Positions 23,324-36,548 are shown, numbered from the stretch's first letter. The stretch: 64,000 bases of DNA from Heterostelium multicystogenum (GCA_003667245.1 RCNN01000078.1:30836-94835); one strand, 5' to 3'. Notes: a model not told the origin generated them from the letters alone. Program-made: numbers and translations.

Positions 23324-24672
23324 ATGAATCAAGTTAATAGTAGTAGTGGATATCAACTATTTAATCAGACCAGTAACCAAAACTATCCGAATCTTTCATC
23401 TCCATACACAACCTCCAATCGCAACGACGATTTGGTACCATCTTCTACATTCTCAGTGTTTAACAAAACGATTGAACAGCATCAGCTCAACGATATTGCT
23501 GATTTCGATAACCAACAGACTCTAAGTACCTCCTCAATCAACGATGATCAAAGAAAAATTAGGTCCATGCAAAACAACAGTGTTAATGTTCTTGTCTCGG
23601 GGAGTGTAGCCGGTGCTATCAGTAGGACTGCAACTGCGGGCTTTGAAAGATTAACAATTATTCAACAGGTTCAAGGACTTGTGAAAGATGGTCCCAAATA
23701 CAATGGCTGTATCAGAGGTTTGCGTGAGATGATCTACAAAGAGGGAATTTGGTCAATTTTTAGAGGAAATGGCGCCAATATAATCAAGGTCTCTCCAAAT
23801 TCTGCAATTAGATTCTTTACCTACGAGTATTGTAAGAATCTGTTTACTGGTGCTGATGCCTCCAAGAAACTATCTGGAGCACAGTCAATGACTGCCGGTG
23901 CATTGGCCGGTCTCACTTCAACATTTGTAACATATCCACTCGACGTCATTCGAACCAGACTGTCACTTCAGGGATGCAATTCCTCGACCTATGGTGCTGT
24001 AAGATATAAAGGAATCTACCATGGTTTTTCAAAGATTCATGCCGAGGAAGGAGTCAGAGGTTTATATAAAGGCTTAGGTACTGCAATAATGGTAAGTATT
24101 GAAACATAATCATTCGCCATCACATCTGAGAAACATTCATTAATAGCTGGAAATAAATCACAATTTTTTAAATAAATGATGGAACAATAGAGTGTCGCTC
24201 CATGGGTTTCACTTAGTTTTGCCTCGTACGAAGGCTTTAAATCGATTGTACATAAATTAATTCAACAACAACAGCTATTGGAGCAACAGAGCGAGGTTGC
24301 CACATACAGCTCAGCAGCTGGCTCGAATGCTAGCGGAAACTCAACCACCAATATTAAGGTCGCGATATGCTTATCGATCTCGGTTGTGGTGCAGCCAGTG
24401 GTTGCATTACCATGACTGTTTGCTATCCACTCGATGTCCTTCGAAGAAGAATGATGGTCCAGGGAATCGGTGGAGAAAGCAACGCCATTGTCTATAAAAA
24501 TGGATTCCACGCTTTGAAATCCATAGTTAAAAACGAGGGTGTTTCATCACTCTACATGGGTATTGTTCCGGCATACTTTAAAGTGGTACCAACAGTAGCC
24601 ATATCCTTTGCTGTCTATGAGCTGTGCAAAGGAATGCTTGGAAACAATGCTGCCAGCAATACCAAACAATAG
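23324..24672 (+). CDS. Mitochondrial solute carrier (SLC25 family)
   Basis: After a Ser/Asn/Gln-rich N-terminal extension of about 85 residues come three SLC25 repeats. The signature motifs are ISRTATAGFERLTIIQQVQ (degenerate), TYPLDVIRTRLSLQ and CYPLDVLRRRMMVQ, each followed by a G…LY.G..P type loop (FRGNGANIIKVSPNSAIRF; LYKGLGTAIM; LYMGIVPAYFKVVP). An intron with GTAAGT..AATAG ends lies at 24092-24190. The frame changes once near 24360, before the third repeat (GCGAASGCITMTVCYPLDV). The repeat sequences resemble the ATP-Mg/Pi and CoA/ADP carrier branch (SLC25A23-25/42) but no EF-hands are present. Exact substrate is not known. It acts in the inner mitochondrial membrane. Confidence 0.85.
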
Positions 24673-24751
24673 CCAACAAGCTATTAGTAAATAAATTTAA
24701 TGTAAATAAAACCGATTATCATATGTTAAATAATAATAGAACAACTGGAGT

Positions 24752-27022
24752 TTATCTATAGTTTTCTTGTATAAATGGTCGATCTGATTCTTTGTAAGGT
24801 GGCGCTGGAATTTCAAATGGAATATTTTGGTGCCATTTCGGAGGTGTAAGATCACTGTAGTCCTTATCGTTAAGGAACAACACTCCAATTTCAAAGTTTG
24901 ATATAAATAACTGTGTGTTGTCTTTTTGTAATCTTCCCAAAGCAGCCTATAGATGGTTCATGTTGTTAGTTGACTTTAAATGATGGACTGTGTTGCTTTT
25001 GCACTTTTGTTCACTTACAGGTGAAAGGTTATGACTACCAACATAGATCCAGTCGAATCTTAATTTGCTGTTATCCTCAAACTTGGTTGTGCCAATTACA
25101 ATCTTGCTGTGTAATATCAGATTCTCTCTGTGGTGATGTATTGGCTTGATATGACACATGGATTTGCGAGGAAATGTTTGGTTTTCATAGTTTGCTGGTG
25201 TAAGAAACAGGATTGAGCTGCACTTTAGTCGAGATTTTTTTGCCATGATATATGATACACTTGGGTACAGAATATGAAGATGGCTGGTTGGGTCTGATAG
25301 TTTAGATTTTGATAATATCTGTGTACTTTCAAAAAACTGAGGACTCCATTTATCATTGACCAATCCAAGTGAAGATGTCTATCTAAAATATTAATAAACC
25401 GACTTTAAATTTAATAAACTTGTGATTGTTTCACATACCTGAGAGTGGATTTCTTTTTTTTCAATTACAAGCGGTGATTCTCCAGCAATTAGGTCTTTCT
25501 CTTTGTCCGAATAGTATTTCTTAAGAATGGACCTCAGTTGCATATGACCACAGCTGTGAAGTGCCGGACCTCGGTGATATCCAGGTATCGATACTATGAG
25601 GTGGACTTTAGCAATCGAAAAGTCATATACATCCAGAAATGCATTTGGCAGTCCACTGCTTTTGATAAACAGCTTCAGTGTATCTTGAAACTGAGATGGT
25701 GGAGGAGCTTTCCCTTTAACTTTGGGGAAATCTTGAAACCATATAGTTTGACCAATGTCGTCATAGTCAAATTTAGTTGGATTGGCAGATGGAATAACAA
25801 CCCTAAGCGAATCATCATAGACCAACTAAAATCCATTTGTAATTAGTAGTGCTTGTTATTGTTTTTTCATTAATATACTGATTACATACAAGCATGAGTT
25901 TTGAATGCTGACATCCAAATCCACCATTGTTCATTGGTGGATGAACAAATAATATATCTTCATACTCTTTTGATTGAAATTTTCCAGGCTGAAATGGATG
26001 AAATAAATAAGAGTGAGTTGTCAGGCAATCTTGAGAGCAATATGCTTGATAGATACCTTTTCTTCTTTTAAATTGTAGTCTTTGATAAATGTTATGGGGA
26101 CAGGACTTCCTTGGCAAAGCGTAATTTGTGTTCTTATCCACTTCCAGTCAAGAGCAAAGCCACTGACCAATGCAGACTTCATGCCTGGTTTTCCAAAAAT
26201 ATTAAATGTATTGATAAAGTTACTGGAATGGTTTGTTGGCAATTGATTCAGATAAAACAATTCGCCACTGTTGTTTACAGCAGAGCTATTTCCACTGTTT
26301 ACTGTATTTTTGGTAGTTGTCCACGTAGTAGTGGTAGTTGTAGTCGTAGGAGGTGACTTACTGCCAAAGCTGTCCCTGCTGCTGCTTCTGCTGACATTTT
26401 TGTTACTGTACATATTCATATTGGTTTTATTTGTTTCAAGCATCGACCGATTGAGCACTTCTTGTAGAACAGCATCTTCATCTTCATCTCCATGGCTGTT
26501 GGTAGGCAGTGAATATTTCGATTGGTATTGACTTGGAAGTTTATTTGTTTCGACATCGGTATCGGTATCGGTATCGATATCAGTGTCGCCAAAATCAAAC
26601 TCAAAGCTTGGCTTTGATGAATGTTGTACAATCGTTGTCTTATTTATATATGATTGTTGCTTTTGCATATATAAATTACTGCTGCTGCTGCTGCTACTGC
26701 TGCTGCTGCTGTCACTACTACTATTACTGCTGCTGCTGCTATATTCCGATTCAGGCTCAGTGTCATCATCATCGTTTGTCGCATCAAGGTCAATAACAAC
26801 AACCCTATCAGATTCCTTCACATAGAGATTTGATGGTGATTTAGTTATTTTAGCAATAGGCTGATGCTGATTGCCATTATTACCACTGCTATTGCTTCTA
26901 ACAATGTTGGTTGCACTTTGCTTTTCAAAGTATTTCAATCGCTTTGCATTTATAGATTCATCCTCTTCGTCAGTATCATCTAAATTAAAAATAAGCTCAC
27001 TGTCGAACTCTCTTTTGGACAT
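24752..27022 (-). CDS. tdp1: Tyrosyl-DNA phosphodiesterase 1 (TDP1)
   Basis: The catalytic half carries both TDP1-type HxK motifs: GFGCQHSKLMLV (about 25895-25930) and LILHSKIVIGTTKF (about 25085-25120). Other family blocks are RVVIPSANPTKFDYDDIGQT (Tdp1 NLxxxDWxxxxQ equivalent), SIPGYHRG, IMAKKSRLKCSSI, WIYVGSHNLSP and NFEIGVLFL. The enzyme removes topoisomerase I peptides from DNA 3' ends in the nucleus. A long N-terminal region holds Asp/Glu and Ser runs, an IDTDTDTD tract and a ubiquitin-interacting-like motif (DEDAVLQEVLNRSM). Introns are seen near 26060-25990, 25890-25816, 25440-25385, 25022-24945 and others. I see no certain frame break, unlike most genes here. The family is known to be monomeric and metal-independent. 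Confidence 0.9.
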
Positions 27023-27246
27023 GTCAAAGCTTCGATCAAAGATATAATCTAATAGTTATATATATTTATATATCTGATTGCGAATTAGTTTCCAAACTAA
27101 GGACAAATCATTGTGGTTGTAAAATTAATTTTTGCAAATCTAGCGGGATTAGGTGAAGATGAACAGCAAGTCTATTTCCAAGAATTTAAGAGAAGCCTTC
27201 TAAATTGCCCGTGATTTACTAAAACGGGAGTTATAACTATCAGATA

Positions 27247-28710
27247 TTACTTTTTTTGGTGATTTATTTCATTTTCTTTGGACCAGCGTATTAATATATC
27301 TTTGGATATCAAATGTTTACCTTCTTTTGCATAGCGTATTAGTTGCTCGATATCGATGTAGTGGGATTTATGGCAGATCTTGGGAAGGTTCTTCAATAGA
27401 AACTGTAGTACTCCGTTGTCGTGATCCCGCTGGATTATAGATTTCAGATAGGTGTGCACATCGTCTCCCTGGTTCAAGCTGATCAGATCTTTTTCAAAGA
27501 GAAACTCAAATATCCTCACGTCTTGGCAATAGTCCTGTCCCCAGGTGATACTACCCAGCAAATGTTCGTAGTGAGTCTGTCTATGGTGCTGATACAGCCA
27601 TTCGACAATATCAAGATGATTGTGTATGGCAGCGTAGTGTAATGCGTAGCCAGTGCAGCCCTCTGTTCTATTGGTGTGGAACCACTGGACCATTTCCAGA
27701 CTATGCTTGGCCGCATAGTCCATGGCATTCAGTGAGCACCCTTCCGTTCGATTATTGTGCAGCCATTTGATAACCTCGAAATGATTATTAGTGGCGGCCT
27801 TGTCCATTGCTTTGAATGAGCTATGCACTGTGAGATTCGTGTGCAGCCACTCGAGGATATCCAGACGACCTTGAGAAGCAGCATGAACCATTGCTTTGGA
27901 GGTTGTGCTCCGGTAGCCTCTGGAATGGAGTAGCTTTAAACAATCCAATCGGCCATATTGAACGCAGGTGTCCAATAGATAGTCTGATACTTTAATTTCA
28001 TGATCCAAAGCCCAAGTTAGAATATCCGTATGGCCACCGACGATACCATTTTCAAGAATGCAGAACAAAATATGTGAATCCAACTCAATGTTTTCTCTCT
28101 TGATTAGAAGCATATCAACTGCAGATGACCTTCTTTGGCAGCCCTTCCGATTGCCTGTGTCATCATGTGCATCCTATTGAAGTCAGGGGAACCTCTTGTC
28201 TCTATTAATTTCTCAATCCAGTCCAACATTTCAATTTCTCCGCCAGCAGCAGCCTCAGCATATAGCGAGCCATAGTCCAGCATCAAATATCGGTACTTCA
28301 AAGCATAAGAATGCAGCTTTCGTAGCATATCGAAGGCACCATGTCGAGCAGCAACAAACAAAAAGTTTCTGTGCCAACAGTCAAAGTTGATATTCTTTAA
28401 TAACAAATTGAATACCTCATAGTTTTTGATGGTGATTGCCACGATCATCGATCTTGAAAATCGATCTGCATTTCCATAGACCTCAGCGGTTTTTGATGAC
28501 TTTTGAATACCACTTGTTATACCGCTTCCAGTATTGCATGAACATTGGCGTATAGTTATTACCAACCATTGCAGATGGCGTATCCAATAATTGACTCCAC
28601 CGATATCTGGTCACTCTCAACACACGACTAAAGATATATTTCACTTCATCGAATATCTTTGTTCTTAGCACTGTATTATTGAACACATAAAAGAATATCT
28701 TGTTATTCAT
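27247..28710 (-). CDS. Ankyrin-repeat protein of the dictyostelid WLHxNRTEGC family
   Basis: The start at 28710 gives MNNKIFFYVFNNTVLRTKIF, an opening I associate with a large dictyostelid family. Degenerate ankyrin units follow, such as FEVIKWLHNNRTEGC, EMVQWFHTNRTEGC and LDIVEWLYQHH, with AMDYAAKH and ALHYAAIHNH helices. No other domain is visible. The frame changes near 28490 (YSKVIKNR to EVYGNADRFSRS) and near 28105 (EGHLQLI to the next helix), probably indels. Such proteins are thought to mediate protein contacts; no specific partner can be named. It lies between the TDP1 and SYF2 genes on the same strand. Confidence 0.78.
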
Positions 28711-28870
28711 TATCACTTGCAGGTCCTTTTTGAAGCTTCTACACACCACCAGATCAATGATCAAATAAATACTAACCCCTCAAAGATAGGGTTTGACAAA
28801 AACAGAGCCAATTTTTAGATTCCAATTTGGAAAGCAATCTAATGTCGATACTTTATTAAAGTGGTATAGA

Positions 28871-29979
28871 CTATAGACTTGTACCACGTTCCAAATTCTG
28901 ACGAGTCTCCAATGTATATTTATCATAGGCTCTTGATGCTTTCTTGTTGAATATTCTATTTTGTTCGTTGATCCAGCTGACATCTTCATCAGGGTTGATT
29001 CCTCTCTTCTTAAAGTTCATTCTTCTTTCCGCTTGACTGTTAATGTGAATGAAATGGAATGTTAGATAATCATAATCCAATTATAATTCTTCCTAATAAT
29101 GATAAGTTAACAACAACAACAACAACAACAATACATACTGTTTCAATAACTCTTGCTTCATTGCATTGATATTTGATTCTGGTACAGTTGCATGTTTACC
29201 ATACTCTACTTCTGCATTCACTTGATCTTTGTCCACAAACTCTTTGTAGTGCTCAGACTTTCTAAATGCTTCCAACTCTTTTACTCTTTTCTTGTATGAA
29301 TTATATATATGTGCATCGTGCGCTGTTAAAGATCAACCATTCAAATAAGCAAGGTTAGTTCAAGTTAAGATTACCACCCGGTAATATCTCCTACACTTTG
29401 ACGATACATACGTTTATTATGTACACCTTCAAACTTCTTATTTCCTTTTTTCTTTGCTTTATTCTCTAGATCTGTTGCCAACACATTCTTTAGCTTCTCT
29501 CTCTCGGGATCACCACCTCGCGCTTTATCAACTCTTCTTCCTGTCGCTTCTTCTCTTCAAACAATCGCTTCTTCTCCTCTGCCTCGTTCACAGGACCATT
29601 GTGTATTCTACTATGTTCGTCAACAACTGACTTATATATATTCTTTTTCGAGTCATTCTATATGATAAACAGAGTCATATTGTTAATACAATCGAGCCTA
29701 GCCTAGTTGACTTTGTTCATTCTTACCAATTTCTTCTTTAACTCCAACATCTTAAGTTGATGTTCAGTCAATGGCTTTGTGTTGTTATCATTTACTTTTG
29801 TTAATTTAGGTGCTCTACCAATCGAGAATGTAGCCCTCTCGTTCTCAGCTGTATAATCGAAAGCTACAGCATTGAAAACTCTTTGGTTCTTTATATTCAT
29901 CGCTCTGTCTATCTATAATATGAATTTCCTCTTTCAATGACTCGATTGTTTCATAATCATGTTCTTCCGGTGTTGTCAT
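28871..29979 (-). CDS. syf2: Pre-mRNA-splicing factor SYF2
   Basis: The C-terminal block RGINPDEDVSWINEQNRIF and NKKASRAYDKYTLETRQNLE, ending RGTSL, matches the SYF2 signature. Upstream blocks also fit: KPLTEHQLKMLELKKKL, RVKELEAFRKSEHYKEF, VEYGKHATVPESNINAMKQE and a Lys/Glu-rich coiled coil (EEKKRLFEEKKRQEEELI). SYF2 joins the NTC-associated spliceosome in the nucleus. The start ATG at 29979 (MTTPEEHDYETIESLKEE) leads into NQRVFNAVAF through a frame change near 29900. Introns lie near 29707-29650, 29405-29320, 29140-29090 and 29040. The frame shift in IKRGGDPERE (about 29515) is probably an indel. Confidence 0.88.
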
Positions 29980-30951
29980 TATTATTATTATTATTATTAC
30001 TCCTGTTTATTGTTTAATTTAATAATATCATATAATAATAATAATTGTAATAGAATAGTAATAGAAATATTAATATTCAAAATCTCAATTCAGTGGGACC
30101 AAAACACCACATTTTTGAAATTTTAATAGTAGTAGATGTGTTTGTTAGATCTAACAAACAAAGTATGACATTAATATACACCAAATCAATTCATATTATA
30201 TATTATCAAATAACAAAAAAAAAGAACTAAAACATCAACCAACATATTTGATACTTTTAATTAATTAATTAATATTCATTTATAGAACTAACTCATTAGT
30301 GTAATATTATTATTATTATTAGTATTTAATTTGGTTGGTAAGTAACAAGTTTGATTTTACTTATTCTTTATTATTTATAAATAGTTTAATAATTGTTGTA
30401 AATTTGTGTTGATACACACACAATCCATTTCATTATATTATATTAATATGAACTATTGATTTCATCTGCCAAATTCTGATCCCAAATCATGTCGGAACAA
30501 CTGGGTGTCAATTTAATTAGCAACATTTTTTATAAAAAACAAACCAGATATTTTTGGTTTTCCTTTGTTTTGGGTATTTTTTTAATGATTTTTTGCAAAT
30601 TTTAATTAAAATTTAAATTTATTTAGTATTGTTTGATTAGATCGATCCACCACAATGAGCCTCCAGTCAGACCATTCAGAACTCTTAGACTTTTAATCAC
30701 CCAAACCCAAATCTAATCTACTACTTTAACTTTAATCAATAAATTACTCACTCACCTACTCTCTATTAAATCTATCAATCAATCAATCAATCAATTAAAC
30801 AATTATGCAAATTTAATAATTCATAATTGAGTTGACTAATCAATTAGAATAGAATTCATTCATTTAGATATATAATAGTTATAACTAATTAGTTTGAGTT
30901 AGTTCGAGTTATAGTATTGAATTTGGAATTTGAATTTGAATTTAGGAATGT
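29980..30951. promoter_or_regulatory. Divergent intergenic region between SYF2 and PX-PH genes
   Basis: About 970 bp of AT-rich DNA with poly-ATT runs, an AATC tract near 30774-30796 and no recognisable gene. It must contain both promoters. Confidence 0.45.
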
Positions 30952-33008
30952 ATGCGGATGACGATAAAAAGCAATGATGGAGAAACCTGTCAGCTTCAGA
31001 ATAATCAGCGAAAAAACAGAATTGTTTCACTGATCATCGATGACAAAAATGGTGATTTGCTGCAACAAAATAAAAAATAAATATGGAGAGCAGGTAGATA
31101 CAGTCGAAGATGGTAACGAAGGAGACGACGATGATTCTTCATTTTCGGAAACATCCTCAAGTGGCGAGCAAGATCAGGAAGGCGAAGAAGAGACTGAAAA
31201 TACATTTTTTCAATATTTCAAACTCTGATCTACCATCGGCGAGCAGTACTACTACGGCAGCACCAGTACCATCAGGATTCAACAGCATAAAGATGAATTT
31301 GACAAAACCAAGAAGCAACAGTGTCGAGTACTCTGCATCTCCGTCGAAAATAAATGGAGATCTCGATACCGCCTATCACAGCCACAACATGACTGCAAGC
31401 ACGGACATTCCAAATAACTCGGACTCAGTCTCTGACTATAAATCAAGGCGAGAAATGAGATCGAGTTCAATTACTTCTCCTCCGACCAGTGCTTGGACAA
31501 AAGGAAAGATTACACCATCCAATTCTTCTTTACAATTGAGCACGCTCAGCGACAGCAATGGCAACACTACTCCAAACAAAGGTCCACTGCGACAATCAGC
31601 CAGTGGCACAAGCAGATTATTCACTGGCACCGCATCGCGAGGTGGATTGGCTAGCTCCAAGAAGTTTGTAAATCCATCACACTATTCAAGTTCAGTTTTG
31701 GTACCCGTTGATAAGACATCACAATTTTCATTGACCATTTCATCCACAGAGACAGTCCAAACCTCAAAGAAATCATATACCGTATATGTAATAAGTATAA
31801 AAAGCAATGATATAGTCTGGACCATTGGTAAGTTTTAATTTTAGAAAGGATAGATAGAATTAAAAGATGATTAATCATAGTTGAATCCAGTTAGGAGATA
31901 TAAACATGTTAGAGCATTTTCAATAAAGGTTTTGGACTAATTCACTTTCTAGCATTTGTCAATCATTCTCATTATATTTATTTAACGAAATATATAGATA
32001 CAAAACGAAGTACCTTCTCTTTCGGCATTTGACTTTCCATCCAAAAAGATCATTGGAAATATGAATCCTCAATTTATTAAGCAGAGATGCAACCAACTAC
32101 AGTTGTTTTTCAATGCCATATGTGAATCAAACCTAGCTAAACAATCAAGAAATCTTAAAGTATTTTTGGATCCAAACTTTTCAGTAGGTAGAACCTCTAG
32201 ATCCTATTGACTCCATCTAATATTAATCAAAGCCACTACTTTCCAAAATATAGCCATCACTCAAATCGATTACAAATCCATCCAAAGAAGGATACTTGTA
32301 TCTTTTGATACAAAGAAGTAGCTTAGCTAGAAATAAGAGAAAGTGGAAAAAAAGTTTACTGCGTCGTGGTCAATGCCAATCTTTTCTTCTGGAAGACGAG
32401 GAATCAGTATGCCGAGGCCAAGGGTGTCATTAACTTGAGACATGCCAGTGCCAAGATTACACATACTCTCGATAAACTTTGCGTTGAAGTAAAAATATTG
32501 GACAACGACAGTGGCTCTATCCGACACAGGCAAATCAAGTCGTCGGTCTCTTCTAACTCGCTGGCGCTAAGCTGCACTGGCGTCGACGAAGATCAGAATG
32601 AAGAAAAGTATTTCTTGTGTGGAGAGTCAGAACCCAAGCTTGTGCAGTGGCTTGACACCATCAACAAAGAGATCAATACTGCACAAAGCAATAATCTGAA
32701 TTCGCTTTTCTATTTGCACAATCCCAACGCCAATGTCACTCCGATCACTCCCCTTCCAAACTCAAACACCACCAACGCTACGCCAATTGTACATATACCA
32801 ACACCACCACCCATCCCTTTGTCACTGAGTCGCAGCACAGTCTCCAAATCAGTGAAACTCGACAGCAGCATCAGCAATCACCATCTATCGACGACACATT
32901 CCAACAAAACCAACCCTCTGCCAGTGAAAAGCAACCCAAACTCAACCGCAACAGGATGAATCATCATACCGCGTCTATATTCAGAATCAAGAATGGTCCA
33001 TCGATAAT
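30952..33008 (+). CDS. PX and PH domain protein, possibly the 5' part of the adjoining myotubularin gene
   Basis: Early frames give an acidic Ser-rich start (about 30955-31230) and a long Ser/Thr/Pro-rich linker. A PX-like domain is split by introns: SYTVYVISIKSNDIVWTI (about 31770-31826), then VPSLSAFDFPSKKIIGN and FIKQRCNQLQLFFNAI. A PH domain follows: KEGYLYLLIQRS, VNANLFFWKTRNQYAEAKG, EEKYFLCGESEPKLVQWLDT. PX and PH domains bind phosphoinositides on membranes. The last readable exon ends SYRVYIQNQEWSIDN at 33008, before a good donor (GTAAGT). The next open exon, 1.48 kb on, starts at an acceptor, not at an ATG, and encodes a myotubularin. The two may be one gene. Frame breaks near 31060, 31215, 32350 and 32940 look like indels. 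Confidence 0.65.
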
Positions 33009-33454
33009 GTAAGTACTATTATTAAACTACTTGAATTTATACAACATCTTGTCCTTTAATTATTGTGGTAAATTGATTCCATTGAATGAATCAACCATAT
33101 ACCCACATCATATCATATCATAATCATATTGTTTACACCTAATATCATCGATTATTCTCTATTTATTGGCAACAGAATCTCTATTGATAGAACATATCGA
33201 TTAGTAGAGACAGACATACAATCATATTATTATTATTATTATTATTATTAGTATATGTATAATATATAGAGTCTCACTACGAAATACCAAGATATTTAGA
33301 TATCAAAAATATATCTGATCATATCTAATTTACATTTGTTGTTGCTGTTGTTGCAACATATAACATCACCATTATGAATTTCACACCAATTTGAATTCAT
33401 AGTGGTGCTGTGTTCTGTTTAACCTTTTAAAGTAGTAATAATAATATTTATTAT

Positions 33455-33485
<31 letters not shown>

Positions 33486-33715
33486 TTTAGTCGTTGTTAA
33501 AGAAAGCTGTGTGTGTGTATGTGTCTGCTGAATGGTTGTAAACAAAATACAGTGCAACCGTTAAGTTTGTTTGTTTGATTTAAATTAATTGTGTTACTGG
33601 TGAAGTGGGTAGTTGTGAAGTTAAGTTTAATATACTGGTGCTATTGAGATTTTATTTAAACACACACTCTCTCTCTCTGTTGTATTTTAATTGTTATTGT
33701 TGATTTCGTTTAGAG

Positions 33716-33717
<2 letters not shown>

Positions 33718-33748
<31 letters not shown>
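33718..33748. repeat. (TTG)n microsatellite
   Basis: About ten TTG units in the noncoding stretch between the PH and GRAM exons. Confidence 0.9.
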
Positions 33749-33750
<2 letters not shown>

Positions 33751-34323
33751 TAATATTATTTGTGTTGTGTTGTGGTTGTTGGATTGAATTGGATTTGGTA
33801 TGGCATTTTTGTATGTTCATAAAAATGTTTTGAATACAACACACAATGTTATTGGAATTCAAATATAGATGGTTGTTGGCTTGAAATATCAGCATGTCAT
33901 ATTATAATGAAGAATGTATGAATGCTTTGTGTTTTAAAACACAGACCAACGTGTGATAACTTGTCATCCTTACATCATAATATATCACCTGAAAATCACC
34001 AGAAAATATTGGAAAACTATTTGTAGGAATTCATATTCAAAAGAGAAGTTGTTGACGGAAATGTGGCTGCTTGACTGCACAACCAACCTACCGTCATAAT
34101 CTTCAATATTCCATTCAACATTAGCAGTAGCGCTCGTAACAGTAACCCAAACATCCATCAATCCATCCATCCATCGATATGGAGTCTGATGTAGTTATTG
34201 TGATTTCCATATTTTACATAAGTTTCACAAACATTCATCAACTCGCTCACTTCAATAAATTTAACAAATCAACTTTCCAATCAAAAATATAATATAACAA
34301 GTTTAAAACTAATTGATTGATTA

Positions 34324-34324
<1 letters not shown>

Positions 34325-34365
<41 letters not shown>
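34325..34365. repeat. (TAA)n microsatellite
   Basis: About thirteen TAA/AAT units upstream of the GRAM-myotubularin exons. Confidence 0.9.
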
Positions 34366-34494
34366 TACTGGCTTTTCTTTCTACCTTTTTCTTCATTTAC
34401 TTTCCGATATTAATACCTACGATACTTCAAACAATCAATCAATTTGATTCTATAATTAATTTTAACCAATATACAAATTAATCAAATTCTAGGC

Positions 34495-36548
34495 TGACAA
34501 AGGAAAAGGATATAAACCAACAAAGGATACTCTTAATTTATTGGAAGCTACTTTATCATATCAAAATATTTTTAATCAGGAATCAATCCAAAAGCAACAA
34601 CAACAATTTACAGATAATAGCACCATCAACAATAGTCAAACAACTTCAAATAGTAATAATAATAGTAATAATAATAATAATACATCTACATTTGTCATGG
34701 CAACACCAAGTACTTCATCCATTCATCCATCTTTCTCACCTATTGCACTTGGTGTATCGAAAATACCAAATACTCCATCATCAAGTAATCTTCCGAAACA
34801 TTTACTGGATAAATTAAAATCGAAAAACAACGAAATCATTCTGCTGCCATCAGAAAATATTGTATTCTACAGTGAGAGCATCATCCATGTGCATGGCAAC
34901 AGTGGTACAATTGGAAGAATCACATTGACCAACTTTAGATTATATTTTGCTCCATACTATGGAAGCAAAATGAGCAAAAAATGTGAAACAGAAGGAATTT
35001 CAGTCCCACTTGGTATGATTGAAGATATTGTTAAATGCACTGGATTCACACCTGATAAATTGAAATACTATGCATTTGAAATACAATGTAAAGATTTCCA
35101 TAGAATTAGATTTATGCATTTGTAAGTTTCAGAGTTTAAACCAGTTGATAACTCATTTCATAAACTAATTCATTTCATTTCAGACCTGGATCTTCACAAC
35201 AAAAAGCCAACTCACGACTATATGAAATATTTGAGCCATTAATATTTAGCTCCGACTATTCCAAACTATTTTGTTTTGCTTCCAATAATAATTTGAACAT
35301 GGGTAGGATTAATGATCATCTGTTATTTTCCATTTCTACTTTCATATTAACTATTTCCAATCATTTATAGATGCAAGTAAAGGTTGGAATGTTTATAATC
35401 CAATAGACGAATATCAAAGAATGGGAATTCCAAATGAGTCATGGAGAGTTTCAAACTTTAATAACGATTACTACTACTCACCTACCTATCCATCGGTCAT
35501 GGTAGTACCAAAGAGAATCACCGACCTGGAGCTAATTAATATTACATCGTTTAGAAGCAAAGGTAGACTACCGGTTTTGGTTTGGAAGCATCCAAAAGAA
35601 TATGCAGTCATTGTTCGATCTTCACAACCAGTTATCGGTGTCACTGGAAAGCGTTGTCTTGAAGATGAAAAGCTCATTGAAAATATTCGCTTGGCAAACT
35701 TGGACTCTGAAAGAGTATACATTATGGATGCGAGACCCCAGATCAATGCAGTGGCCAACCAAGTTATGGGTATGGGATACGAGGGAACTAAATCCACTTA
35801 CAGCAACTGTGTGCTTAAATTCCTAAATATTGAAAATATCCACAAGATGCGTGAGGCCCAAAAGAAACTTTTCAAGACATCGATGTACGAGAAGGAGTAC
35901 GATCGCTATCAACTGAAACTGGAAAAAGCCACCAACATATGGTTGGATCACATTCGCTCGATTCTCTGCGGAACTGTTGAAATTGTAGATACAATCCGCT
36001 ACCTTAAGTCCTCTGTTATCGTCCATTGCTCAGACGGATGGGACCGAACAAGCCAACTGTGCGCACTTGCTGAGATCCTTCTTGACCCAGCGTCACGCAC
36101 CATCATTGGCTTCCAAAGACTGATCGAAAAGGAATGGCTATCATTTGGACACAAGTTTGAGTCTCGTATCGGCCAAGGATCTAGAGTGGAGAAGCACACC
36201 GCCATCGAACACTCACCGGTGTTCCTCCAATTCATTGATTGCGTTTACCAAATCATGATACAGAACCCACAACGCTTTGAATTCAATCAGAGCTACTTGA
36301 TGGAGATCATCCACCACCTCTACAGCTGTCGCTTTGGAACTTTCCTCTACGACTGTGAGGCTGAGAGAGTCACCAACGAACTCGCCAAAAATGCCAACAG
36401 CCTTTGGAACTACCTCAACGCTCATACATCCCAATGGCGCAACCATAGCTATCAATCAAACTCTGAAATCCTCTCAGTTGACACAATCAATCTACAGCTT
36501 TGGAATCAATATTATTTATATTGGCGAAATTTCCATGGATTTCATTGA
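34495..36548 (+). CDS. Myotubularin-family phosphoinositide 3-phosphatase with GRAM domain
   Basis: A GRAM/PH-GRAM domain (about 34780-35300: SENIVFYSESIIHVHG, GTIGRITLTNFRLYF) is followed by the myotubularin phosphatase domain (35400-36300). The active-site loop VHCSDGWDRTSQL is at about 36021-36060 with Cys, Asp and Arg all present, so it should be active on PI3P and PI(3,5)P2 in endosomal membranes. Other family blocks: GIPNESWRVSNFN, SFRSKGRLPVLVWKH, IMDARPQINAVANQ, EKEWLSFGHKFESRIG and SPVFLQFIDCVYQI. Introns lie at about 35122-35184 and 35304-35371. Frames are intact. The first exon opens at an acceptor with an in-frame TAG just before it, and the first ATG inside is at about 34697, so either transcription starts nearby or it is spliced to the PX-PH exons. 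Confidence 0.88.

Larger units (their letters stand above)
33009..34494. other. 1.5-kb noncoding stretch: long intron or intergenic spacer
   Basis: It is bounded by a GTAAGT donor (33009) and a TTCTAG acceptor (34494). It holds ATT runs (about 33227-33250), a (TTG)n tract (33718-33748) and a (TAA)n tract (34325-34365). A minus ORF at 33985-34170 has no known motif. An intron this long would be unusual for a dictyostelid. Confidence 0.5.

Noticed and set aside
26680..26760. Frames rich in Cys/Tyr across the Ser/Asp tract of TDP1.
   Set aside because: Antisense of a Ser/Asp repeat.
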